Program-made: the position numbers and the translations under genes
Assembly (NCBI GenBank): GCA_000421325.1
Contig: ATWQ01000011.1
Coordinates: 1-64,000 of the forward strand
Origin: an alpha proteobacterium SCGC AAA536-K22
Lineage (GTDB): Bacteria; Pseudomonadota; Alphaproteobacteria; Puniceispirillales; Marisalimonadaceae
Length of the DNA stretch: 64,000 nucleotides
Direction: 5' to 3'
The notes under the pieces: model-generated
The model's database searches: none
Seen by the model: only the letters and a program-made list of their open reading frames with translations
What the model was told of the DNA's origin: nothing
Part shown: positions 1 through 8,103 of the stretch, piece after piece
How positions within the stretch are numbered: position 1 is the stretch's first letter
How the letters are laid out: every line of letters starts with the position of its first letter

Positions 1-1
1 A

Positions 2-1660
2 TTATTGCCAAGAGGTGGAGGTACTTCACAATGTGGACAAACGGTTAATAAAGCCATTGTTGTCGATAATTCAAAATTTTTAAACAAAGTCATTGATTTT
101 AACAAAGAAGATATGACTTGTATTGTTGAGCCTGGGATAATTCTGGATGAATTAAATCGTTTTTTAAAACCCTTTGGACTTTGGTTTCCAGTAGATGTTT
201 CAACATCAAGCAGAGCTACAATAGGCGGGATGGCTGGGAATAATAGTTGTGGAGGTAGATCAATAAGATATGGAATGATGCGAGATAATGTCCTAGAAAT
301 AGAGGCAATACTATTTGATGGTTCAACATATAATTTTGGAAAAATAGAAAATAATCATGTTAATTTAAGTAATGGTGTTGCCCCTAAAATTATTTCAGAC
401 CTTTTGAAATTAGCCAAGGATAATCAAAAAGAAATACTTTCTAAATTTCCAAAAGTTCTTCGCAGAGTAGGTGGATACAATATCGATGCCCTACTTCCTG
501 ATGCAATGGCAAACAGACCAAATGGTAAAGTTGGAGATGGTATAAATTTATCACATTTATTAGTGGGGTCAGAGGGAACACTTGCTTATTCGTCTTCAAT
601 AACATTAAAATTATCATCTCTTCCGTCAAAAAAAATTATGGGTATTTGTCACTTTCCTTCATTTTATGAAGCGATGGATGCTGCACAACATATAGTTCCA
701 CTTGATCCCGTAGCAGTTGAACTTGTAGATGACACAATGCTTCAGCTTGCAAGAAAAATTGATATGTTTAAGCCTACAGTTGAAGCTGTCGTAAAAGGAA
801 ATCCAAAATCTTTACTTTTAGTTGAATTTGCAGAAGAAGATATGTCAGAAAATCTAGTACGACTTAAAAAACTTCACCAATTAATAAATGATCTTGGATA
901 CTCATGGAAAAATAGAATTAAGCCTGGAGGAGTTATAGATGTAATAGATAACACCCTACAATCTAAAGTAAGTGAAATGAGAAAGTCTGGTTTAAACATT
1001 ATGATGTCAATGAAGCAAGATGCAAAACCAGTTTCATTTATTGAAGATTGTGCTGTTGAGCTTAAAGATCTAGCTGAATATACTGATGGTCTAAATAAAA
1101 TATTTGAAAAATATAACACTAAAGGAACTTGGTATGCTCACGCATCCGTGGGATGTCTTCATGTAAGACCTGTTCTTAACATGAAACTTCAAGAAGATGT
1201 TTCAAAAATGAGAAACATTGCAAATGAGACTACTACTTTAGTAAAAAAATTTAATGGCTCCTATTCTGGTGAACATGGTGATGGAATCATTCGGTCTGAA
1301 TTCAACGAAGTAATGTTTGGCAAAAACATGAACAATCTTTTTAGAACTATTAAAAAATCTTTTGATCCTGAAAATATATTTAATCCTGGAAAAATTGTTG
1401 ATGCCCCTAAAATGGATAGTAGAGATCTTTTTAGATACGCACCATCTTATAATGCTGAAAATATTAAAACACTTCTAGACTGGTCGTCGTGGACTGGAAA
1501 AGCAGGTGGTTTTCAAGGTGCAATTGAAATGTGTAATAATAACGGAACATGTAGAAAATTAGATGGAGGTGTAATGTGTCCATCTTTCAGGGTTACGAAA
1601 GATGAAAGAGATTCGACTAGAGGAAGAGCAAATTCTCTTAGATTAGCTCTTTCTGGATAA
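2..1660 (+). CDS. FAD-linked 2-hydroxyacid dehydrogenase (GlcD/YdiJ type), N-terminal flavin part; 5' end outside window
   Basis: The reading frame is open to the window edge, so the true start lies upstream. The visible part has the FAD-binding PP-loop features of the VAO/GlcD family: LPRGGGTSQCGQ at the very start, then GGMAGNNSCGG, GSEGTLA, HASVGCLHVRP and GEHGDGIIRSEF. The last 45 residues hold the start of an iron-sulfur segment (CNNNGTC and MCPSFRVT) followed by the conserved DSTRGRAN. This is the arrangement of large YdiJ-like flavin/Fe-S fusion enzymes that oxidise D-2-hydroxyacids such as lactate or 2-hydroxyglutarate. The frame ends at an in-frame TAA directly after LALSG, where related proteins as I recall them continue with Gln-Leu-Gly. 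The coding frame goes on unchanged after the stop, so this is half of an interrupted gene. The substrate cannot be read from the sequence. Confidence 0.8.
   Translation, partial: LLPRGGGTSQCGQTVNKAIVVDNSKFLNKVIDFNKEDMTCIVEPGIILDELNRFLKPFGLWFPVDVSTSSRATIGGMAGNNSCGGRSIRYGMMRDNVLEIEAILFDGSTYNFGKIENNHVNLSNGVAPKIISDLLKLAKDNQKEILSKFPKVLRRVGGYNIDALLPDAMANRPNGKVGDGINLSHLLVGSEGTLAYSSSITLKLSSLPSKKIMGICHFPSFYEAMDAAQHIVPLDPVAVELVDDTMLQLARKIDMFKPTVEAVVKGNPKSLLLVEFAEEDMSENLVRLKKLHQLINDLGYSWKNRIKPGGVIDVIDNTLQSKVSEMRKSGLNIMMSMKQDAKPVSFIEDCAVELKDLAEYTDGLNKIFEKYNTKGTWYAHASVGCLHVRPVLNMKLQEDVSKMRNIANETTTLVKKFNGSYSGEHGDGIIRSEFNEVMFGKNMNNLFRTIKKSFDPENIFNPGKIVDAPKMDSRDLFRYAPSYNAENIKTLLDWSSWTGKAGGFQGAIEMCNNNGTCRKLDGGVMCPSFRVTKDERDSTRGRANSLRLALSG
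1658..1660 (+). other. In-frame TAA interrupting the flavin/Fe-S dehydrogenase gene
   Basis: The codon TAA sits between GGA and CTT GGA AAA. Reading through it gives LALSG-stop-LGKDALISDEM and then, in the same frame, the CVSCKACKRECPTG cluster of the second half. A single C-to-T change of CAA (Gln) explains it. It may be a real mutation, a population variant or a sequencing or assembly error. It is not a UGA, so selenocysteine recoding does not apply. Confidence 0.8.
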
Positions 1661-1690
1661 CTTGGAAAAGACGCTTTAATTAGTGATGAA

Positions 1691-2755
1691 ATGACGGATA
1701 CAATGAAATTATGTGTGTCTTGTAAAGCTTGCAAAAGAGAATGTCCAACAGGTGTAGATATGTCAAAAATGAAAATTGAATTATCATATCTTAAAGCTAA
1801 AAAATATGGCTTAGATATTAATAGTAAACTTGTTGCTTATCTTCCAAAATATGCGCCATTTGCCTCAAAATTATCTAATCTTATGAACCTTAGGGATAAA
1901 GTTCCAGGTTTAGCTAAAATAAGTGAAATATTATTTGGTTTCACAGCTAAAAGACCTCTTCCTAAATGGAGAAGTGATTACTTCAAAGATAATGAATTAC
2001 CAAATACAGTAGATAATACACTAGACAAAATACCTGTTATTTTATTTGTAGACACGTTTAATCGTTACCATGAACCAGAAAATGTAAGATCTGCAATAAA
2101 AGTTTTAAATGCCGCAGGGTTCTTTCCATTTATTCCAAAATCAAAAAATATTAAAAAAGTAATGTGTTGTGGAAGAACATATCTAAGTAATGGTCTAATT
2201 GATAATGCAAAAATTGAAGCAAATAATGTTATTGATACTCTATTACCTTATTTATCACAGGGTATAAATGTAGTTGGATTGGAACCCTCATGTATCTTAT
2301 CATTTAGAGATGAATTACCTACTTTATTAAAGAATAAAAATACTGAACTATTAAAAAATAATTCCTTTACCTTTGAAGAATTATTAGCTACCCAACATGA
2401 AAATATTACTTTTAAAAAGTTAAATGAAAAAGTTTTGCTTCATGGACACTGCCATCAAAAAGCATTTGACGCAGTTAAGCCAATACAAAAAGTTTTAAAT
2501 TATATTGAAGGCTTAGAAGTTGAAACAATTGAAACTAGTTGTTGTGGTATGGCTGGAGCATTTGGCTACGGCAAAGATACCTACGATATTTCTATGAAAA
2601 TGGCTGGAGAAAGACTTTTCCCCGCAATTAAAAAAAATCCAAATGATATTAAAATCATTGCTGATGGTACGTCATGTCGATGTCAAATTAAAGATGGTAT
2701 AAATAGGCAAGCTATCCACGTAGCGAGATTTCTAGATGAGAATATAATTTACTAA
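1691..2755 (+). CDS. Fe-S/CCG-domain C-terminal half of the interrupted dehydrogenase (GlcF-like)
   Basis: This is in the same frame as the preceding flavin half, only 30 bases after its stop. It begins with a [4Fe-4S] ligand set, CVSCKACKRECP, and later carries two cysteine-rich CCG-type segments: CCGRTYLSNG near residue 157 and SCCGMAGAFGYG near residue 282, with a HGHCHQKA motif between them. These match the GlcF/HdrD-like electron-transfer part of YdiJ-type enzymes. The ATG given is the first one after the stop and has no convincing Shine-Dalgarno sequence, so independent translation is doubtful. If the stop is real, this half may not be made, or two separate subunits may assemble as in GlcD plus GlcF. 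It lies directly upstream of the molybdoenzyme gene on the same strand. Confidence 0.75.
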   Translation: MTDTMKLCVSCKACKRECPTGVDMSKMKIELSYLKAKKYGLDINSKLVAYLPKYAPFASKLSNLMNLRDKVPGLAKISEILFGFTAKRPLPKWRSDYFKDNELPNTVDNTLDKIPVILFVDTFNRYHEPENVRSAIKVLNAAGFFPFIPKSKNIKKVMCCGRTYLSNGLIDNAKIEANNVIDTLLPYLSQGINVVGLEPSCILSFRDELPTLLKNKNTELLKNNSFTFEELLATQHENITFKKLNEKVLLHGHCHQKAFDAVKPIQKVLNYIEGLEVETIETSCCGMAGAFGYGKDTYDISMKMAGERLFPAIKKNPNDIKIIADGTSCRCQIKDGINRQAIHVARFLDENIIY

Positions 2756-2794
2756 AATTCAATTTAGAATTAATATAAAAAAAAGAAGGTAAGA

Positions 2795-5140
2795 ATGCCA
2801 AGTAAAATTAGAAAACCTACTTCTTTTCATTGGGGAAGTTATTACGCTGAAACTGAGAATGAAAAACTTGTTGGCATGCGTCCTTATGAAAATGATAAAA
2901 ATCCATCGAGTATTGCTAATGGAATAATTGATAGTATTGATGATGATTTAAGAATTAAGGTTCCACATATTAGAAAAGGTTATCTTCGAGAAATTAGAAA
3001 AGAACAAGCTAATAGCAAAATGTCTTTGACAGGTAAACGTGCAAGAGAAAAACGTGGATCTGATAATTTTGTTGCTGTAAGTTGGGATGAAGCAATTGAT
3101 ATAGTGTCTTTTGAACTGAATAGAATTAAAAAAAAATATAAAAATAAAGCTTTCTTTGCTGGCTCCTATGGTTGGGGGTCTGCTGGTAGGTTTCATCATG
3201 CTCAAAGCCAACTTCATAGATTTTTTAATTGTTACGGTGGTTATACTAAATCTGTAAACACCTACTCTTATGCTGCAAGCGAAACAATCATGCCTCACGT
3301 TATAGGTCTTTCTTATAGAAAATTTCTTGATACACATACTGATTGGAACAATATCAGAGATAATTCAAAGTTGATTGTCATGTTTGGAGGATTACCTTTA
3401 AAAAATTCTCAGGTAACTTCTGGTGGAGTTGGTAGACATACTACTAAAGACTACATAAAACAATGTCAAAAAAAAGGAATAGAGTTTGTTAATATAAGCC
3501 CTATGGAAATGGAAGCTGATATAATCAGTAAAGCAGAATGGATAAAAATAAGGCCTGGTACTGATACGGCCTTAATGCTTGGAATTGCCTTTATTCTTGA
3601 AACCGAAAGTTTAGTAGACAGAGATTTTTTGAATAAATATTGTACTGGGTACGATAAATTTCTCAAATATTTAAAGGGGGTATCTGACGGTAAAGCTAAA
3701 ACCCCTTTTTGGGCTTCTAAAATTACTGGAATACCTAGTAACACAATATATAACCTAGCAAAAAAGATGTCTGCTAATAGGACCATGATTACTGGGGCAT
3801 GGGCTTTACAGAGACAACAATATGGAGAGCAACCTCATTGGATGATAGCAGTTCTAGCATGTATGCTTGGACAAATTGGTAAGCCTGGCGGAGGTTTTGG
3901 TCTAGGATACAGTGCCGAAAACGGTATAGGTAATCCAGTTCAATATCACAAATGGCCAGCATTAGACCAATTTAAAAATCCTGTTTCTGATTTCATACCG
4001 GTAGCAAGAATATCAGACATGCTTTTAGAACCAGGAGAAATATTTCCTTATAACGGTAACGAAATTAAATATCCGGATATTAAATTAGTATATTGGGCAG
4101 GTGGCAATCCTTTTCATCATCAGATGAATTTAAAAAAACTTGTAAAGGCATTTAAACAGCCAGATAGCATAATCGTAAATGAAATTTGGTGGAATAGTCT
4201 AGCAAGACATTCTGACATTATTTTACCTGCAAATACATCAATTGAAAAAAATGATATTGGGATTCGACATTGGGATCAAACTATATCACCTATGCAAAAA
4301 ATAATAGAGCCAATAGGGGAATCAAAATCAGACTATGAAATTTTTTCTGAAATTTCTGCAAAGCTTAACTTTAAAGATAAATTTACAGAAAACCGAAATG
4401 AAGACCAATGGCTAAGATATATGTGGGAAGAAGCGATAGAAGGTGCAAAAGAAGCAGGTTTTAATTTACCTGAGTTTGATAAGTTTTGGAAAAATGGATT
4501 TCAAGAAGTATTGTCTCCTAAAAAACAGACTATTTTATTAGAAGAATTTATAAAAGACCCTATTAAAAACTCTATTTCCACCCCATCTGGAAAAATTGAA
4601 ATATTTTCAGAAACCATAGAGAGCTTTGATTATAAGGACTGCCCTGGACATCCTATATGGTTAGAACAAGATGAGTGGCTAGGTTCACCTTTAACTAAGC
4701 AATACCCTCTTCAACTTATATCAGGCCAACCGTATAATAGATTACATAGTCAACTTGACAATGGATCTGAAAGTCAAAAAGACAAGATATCTGGAAGAGA
4801 AGCGGTAAAAATTCATCCACAAGATGCTCTTACAAGAAAATTGAATGATGGTGATATTGTTGAAATATTCAATAAAAGAGGGAGATGTCTTGCTGGAGTA
4901 GTTATTAGTAAAGAAGTTATGAAAGGTGTTGTTTTTCTTCCCGTGGGTGCTTGGTATGATCCTATTGAAGATGGTGGGTTTTGTGTGCATGGCAACCCGA
5001 ATGTATTAACTGCTGATATAGGAACTTCTTCTCTTTCACAAGGCCCATCTGCTCACTCAACATTGGTTGAAGTTAAAAAATTTATAAAAGAACTACCCCC
5101 AATAAATATTCTAGATAAACCTAATATAGTTAATAAGTAG
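2795..5140 (+). CDS. Molybdopterin oxidoreductase, DMSO reductase/BisC family
   Basis: The 781-residue protein matches single-subunit bis-MGD enzymes of the TMAO/DMSO/biotin-sulfoxide reductase group. Near residues 122-145 it has GSYGWGSAGRFHHAQSQLHR, and near 157 it has TYSYAASETIMPHVIG, in which Ser158 is the likely molybdenum ligand. LVYWAGGNPFHHQ and the C-terminal molydopterin-binding region (around residues 650-760) are also typical. There is no N-terminal cysteine cluster and no twin-arginine signal, so the enzyme should be cytoplasmic, as BisC is. GAAGGT precedes the ATG. The next gene, a racemase-like protein, starts 11 bases downstream, suggesting co-transcription. Probable reactions are reduction of an S- or N-oxide, but the purine-degradation setting leaves room for another substrate. 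Confidence 0.85.
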   Translation: MPSKIRKPTSFHWGSYYAETENEKLVGMRPYENDKNPSSIANGIIDSIDDDLRIKVPHIRKGYLREIRKEQANSKMSLTGKRAREKRGSDNFVAVSWDEAIDIVSFELNRIKKKYKNKAFFAGSYGWGSAGRFHHAQSQLHRFFNCYGGYTKSVNTYSYAASETIMPHVIGLSYRKFLDTHTDWNNIRDNSKLIVMFGGLPLKNSQVTSGGVGRHTTKDYIKQCQKKGIEFVNISPMEMEADIISKAEWIKIRPGTDTALMLGIAFILETESLVDRDFLNKYCTGYDKFLKYLKGVSDGKAKTPFWASKITGIPSNTIYNLAKKMSANRTMITGAWALQRQQYGEQPHWMIAVLACMLGQIGKPGGGFGLGYSAENGIGNPVQYHKWPALDQFKNPVSDFIPVARISDMLLEPGEIFPYNGNEIKYPDIKLVYWAGGNPFHHQMNLKKLVKAFKQPDSIIVNEIWWNSLARHSDIILPANTSIEKNDIGIRHWDQTISPMQKIIEPIGESKSDYEIFSEISAKLNFKDKFTENRNEDQWLRYMWEEAIEGAKEAGFNLPEFDKFWKNGFQEVLSPKKQTILLEEFIKDPIKNSISTPSGKIEIFSETIESFDYKDCPGHPIWLEQDEWLGSPLTKQYPLQLISGQPYNRLHSQLDNGSESQKDKISGREAVKIHPQDALTRKLNDGDIVEIFNKRGRCLAGVVISKEVMKGVVFLPVGAWYDPIEDGGFCVHGNPNVLTADIGTSSLSQGPSAHSTLVEVKKFIKELPPINILDKPNIVNK

Positions 5141-5151
5141 AGTAATTTAAT

Positions 5152-5856
5152 TTGAGTATTGAAATTTGTATTATTAATCCTCACGCAACAACCAAATCAA
5201 ATGAAAAACTTAAAAATTGTGCAATAAAAATCGTTGATACAAATTCAAATATTTTTATAAGTCAAGAAAACTTAGAAAATGATTATTTTAGTCATCATCT
5301 TGAGACAACTAATGTTTCAAGCTTAGTTAAACAAATAGAGGATAATAATTCATCCGATGCATTTATAATAGCATCTTATGAAGACATAGGCGTTGAAACA
5401 ATAAGAAAAGTAACTTCAAAACCAGTTATAGGTATTGGGGAAGCCTCATTTTATACTGCTAACATAATAGCTAATAAGTTTTCAGTAATTACAAATGTAT
5501 CTCAGTCACATGAAGCTCTTAAAAATAACTTAATAAAATATGACATGGATCATAAATGTGTTTCACTAAAATCTATAGAGGTACCAATTTTAGATATGGA
5601 AACAATGTCAAAATCTAATCTTAAAAAACTAGAAAATGAGATAGAGAGAACAATTTCAGAAGATGAACCAGAAGCAATTATTATTACTAGTGCAGGCATT
5701 TTAAAACTCTCAAAAGATTTAGGTGAAAAGTTTAATTTCCCTTTTATAGAAGGTATTACAGCGGCAACCGCTCTTATTGAAAATTTAACTAAACTTGAAT
5801 TAAATATAAAAAAATTTATTCCAAAACCTGCTAGAAATTTTGGAATTCCGATTTAA
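5152..5856 (+). CDS. Asp/Glu/hydantoin racemase-family protein lacking both catalytic cysteines
   Basis: The 234-residue protein has the fold signature of the HyuE family: ICIINPHAT at the N-terminus, KPVIGIGEASFY near residue 90, and IEVPILDME near 142. The family uses two cysteines as acid/base pair. Here both positions are serine: Ser75 in IIASYEDIG and Ser180 in IITSAGIL. The paralogue later in the window keeps both (IACFDD and LGCAGM). Cysteine-based racemisation is therefore unlikely. It may be a binding protein, a lyase-like derivative or a degenerate copy. The start is TTG; an ATG is not available nearby, and the N-terminus then aligns with the family. It follows the molybdoenzyme gene closely. 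Confidence 0.8.
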   Translation: MSIEICIINPHATTKSNEKLKNCAIKIVDTNSNIFISQENLENDYFSHHLETTNVSSLVKQIEDNNSSDAFIIASYEDIGVETIRKVTSKPVIGIGEASFYTANIIANKFSVITNVSQSHEALKNNLIKYDMDHKCVSLKSIEVPILDMETMSKSNLKKLENEIERTISEDEPEAIIITSAGILKLSKDLGEKFNFPFIEGITAATALIENLTKLELNIKKFIPKPARNFGIPI

Positions 5857-5912
5857 ATAATTAATTTCTTTTGGACAACAAAGATAGCATATATAAAAAG
5901 TAAATTAGTTGG

Positions 5913-6434
5913 TCAATAAATCAAATCATTAATACGAAGTTTAGCTATTTTATGAATTTCACTTATTGCAGTCTGAAATTCTTCTTCTTGCTTATTTTCA
6001 ACTCTTTTTTTCATATTCTCTATTATATAATTTTTTGATAAACCTTTAACTGCAATTATAAATGGAAATTCAAATTTAGATTTATATTCTTTATTGAGAT
6101 TTGTTAATATTTTAAATTCTTCTTCAGTACACTGATCTAAACCTACAGACTTTTGTTCTTCTTGAGAAAACTTTGTTAATTTTTTTGTTTTTTGAATTTT
6201 ATTACCTAATTCTGGATGAGCTCTGATTAGATTTAATTTTTCAATTTTAGATGCATCATCTACAATCTGTTTCATTTGTATTTGCAACTCTCTTTTAGTT
6301 TTAATTCCAATGCCTTGTTTAGATAAAAGTCTTTCCGGAACCCATGGGGAATGCTCATAGATACTTTCGAGTAGATTTATAAATTTCTTACTACTAATAT
6401 TCTTAGAAAGAAATGTAAAAGATTTGTCGGACAT
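5913..6434 (-). CDS. uraD: OHCU decarboxylase (2-oxo-4-hydroxy-4-carboxy-5-ureidoimidazoline decarboxylase)
   Basis: The 173-residue protein has the UraD hallmarks: YEHSPWVPERL near residue 26, the catalytic-histidine motif RAHPELG near residue 70, and FPFIIAVKG near residue 125. UraD decarboxylates OHCU stereospecifically to S-allantoin, the third step of urate breakdown. It is transcribed away from uraH, with about 70 bases between the two start codons that must hold both promoters. The preceding enzymes of the route, PuuD and UraH, are encoded just across this divergent gap, which supports the call. Confidence 0.9.
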   Translation of the reverse strand: MSDKSFTFLSKNISSKKFINLLESIYEHSPWVPERLLSKQGIGIKTKRELQIQMKQIVDDASKIEKLNLIRAHPELGNKIQKTKKLTKFSQEEQKSVGLDQCTEEEFKILTNLNKEYKSKFEFPFIIAVKGLSKNYIIENMKKRVENKQEEEFQTAISEIHKIAKLRINDLIY

Positions 6435-6504
6435 TGTTTTACCTGATATTATTATAATTATAAATATTTAAGCATATTTAATACAAACTTGGATAGAGAA
6501 ATGT

Positions 6505-6855
6505 ATGGCTGGTTTAACCACACACGTTTTAGATACTAGTAAGGGTAAACCTGCTGTAGATTTAAAGATTGAATTATATAAGATTAATAATGAGCAAAAA
6601 AAGTTAATAGGCACTTTTATTACCAACGACGACGGTAAAATTGATAAACCACTAATATCATCTGAAAATTTAGAACAAATAAATTATGAGCTTATTTTTT
6701 ATGCTGGTGATTATTTGAAAAATCAAAACATTAATTTAAAAAATATTTTTTTGGATCTTATCCCTATTAGATTTTATGTACATAATAGATATGAGCATTA
6801 CCATGTTCCTTTATTATTATCCCCCTTTGGTTACAGCACTTACAGGGGGAGTTAA
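6505..6855 (+). CDS. uraH: 5-hydroxyisourate hydrolase (transthyretin-like protein)
   Basis: The 116-residue protein is of normal family length. It begins with the TTHVLDTSKGKPA signature (His7 region) and ends with the diagnostic YRGS tetrapeptide; RFYVHNRYEHYHVPLLLSPFGYST lies before it. HIU hydrolase opens 5-hydroxyisourate to OHCU. There is no signal peptide, so it acts in the cytoplasm. It is the first gene of a plus-strand operon, uraH-puuD-hydantoinase-alc-allA, whose order follows the pathway. Confidence 0.95.
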   Translation: MAGLTTHVLDTSKGKPAVDLKIELYKINNEQKKLIGTFITNDDGKIDKPLISSENLEQINYELIFYAGDYLKNQNINLKNIFLDLIPIRFYVHNRYEHYHVPLLLSPFGYSTYRGS

Positions 6856-6859
6856 TTAG

Positions 6860-8086
6860 TTGATATTTCTTATTGAAGAGTGGATGGAGCTCATCTTAAG
6901 GTGGTTTCATGTAATAGCAGGAATAGCTTGGATAGGATCCAGTTTCTATTTTATAGCACTTGATCTAAGCCTTAGACAAAGTAAAAATCTTCCCGATAAA
7001 TCTCATGGAGAAGCATGGCAAGTGCATGGTGGTGGATTTTATCATTTAGTTAAATATTTAGTTGCTCCATCAAAACTTCCTTCTGAATTAACCTGGTTTA
7101 AATGGGAGGCCTATGCAACATGGGTGTCAGGGTTTGCTTTATTAGCACTAATATATTATGCAGGAGCAGAGTTATATATGATTGATATAATCAAATATGA
7201 TTTTGAAAAGTATGAAGCTGTAATCATATCTATCTTAGGGATTATATTTGGTTGGCTAATTTATGATCTTATATGCAGAATTTCCTTAAATTCAAACGTT
7301 TATACTCTTATTGGGTCTATATTTATTCTGATTACTGCTATGTCCTGGATTTACTCTGAACTATTTAGTTACAGGGGGGCTTTTATGCAGATAGGAACTG
7401 TTTTAGGGACAATTATGGTAGCTAATGTTCTTATGGTTATTATTCCTGGACAGAAAAAGGTTGTAGCTAGTTTAATCGCAAATGAAACCCCTAACCCTAA
7501 ACACGGCATGATAGCCAAGCAGAGATCTCTTCATAATAATTATTTAACACTTCCAGTAATTTTTATTATGATTTCTAATCATTATCCTTTGATCTATGCC
7601 ACTAAATATTCTTGGATTATTATTTCTATAATTTTAATAATAGGCGCGTTAATAAGACATTTTTTTAATATAAAACATACTGGATCTAAACCACCATATT
7701 GGGTAGCTGTACCAGTAACTATTTTAACGTTACTTACAATCTATATTTCTTATTCTGGAAAACCAAACCTTAATGATATGAAAAGTAATGCAACTATAAT
7801 TAGTCAGATACCAAAACCAATATTAGCTAATGCCCAAGATATAATAGTATCCAAGTGCGCAATGTGTCATGCAAGAGAGCCCCTATGGGAAAATATGGGA
7901 AATGCACCAAAATTAATCAGATTAGAAACAAAAAAAGATATAGTTGATAATATTGATAAAATTTATTCTCAGTCAGTATTATCATTTGCCATGCCACCAG
8001 GTAATGTATCATTTATTGAAAATCACGAAAGAGCAGAAATTCAAAAACTTTATATAATAATGAATAATTTAAAAGATGAGCTTTAG
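6860..8086 (+). CDS. puuD: Membrane urate hydroxylase with C-terminal cytochrome c domain
   Basis: This is the PuuD type of urate oxidase. The 408-residue protein opens with a membrane segment containing RWFHVIAGIAWIGSSFYF (about residues 14-31) and has roughly eight hydrophobic helices up to residue 298. The C-terminal part is a haem c domain with CAMCH at 333-337 and a likely axial methionine in FAMPPGN near 373. PuuD oxidises urate to 5-hydroxyisourate and passes electrons to the respiratory chain instead of making peroxide. The start is TTG, chosen because it restores the family N-terminus and is preceded by AGGGGGA ten bases upstream, inside the end of uraH. ATG at 6884 is the alternative. 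Confidence 0.92.
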   Translation: MIFLIEEWMELILRWFHVIAGIAWIGSSFYFIALDLSLRQSKNLPDKSHGEAWQVHGGGFYHLVKYLVAPSKLPSELTWFKWEAYATWVSGFALLALIYYAGAELYMIDIIKYDFEKYEAVIISILGIIFGWLIYDLICRISLNSNVYTLIGSIFILITAMSWIYSELFSYRGAFMQIGTVLGTIMVANVLMVIIPGQKKVVASLIANETPNPKHGMIAKQRSLHNNYLTLPVIFIMISNHYPLIYATKYSWIIISIILIIGALIRHFFNIKHTGSKPPYWVAVPVTILTLLTIYISYSGKPNLNDMKSNATIISQIPKPILANAQDIIVSKCAMCHAREPLWENMGNAPKLIRLETKKDIVDNIDKIYSQSVLSFAMPPGNVSFIENHERAEIQKLYIIMNNLKDEL

Positions 8087-8103
8087 TAGCTAGGGAAAGA
8101 CAA

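Noticed and set aside
1658-1660. Selenocysteine or other stop recoding in the dehydrogenase
   Set aside because: The codon is TAA, and no recoding element is visible; a CAA to TAA change is simpler.
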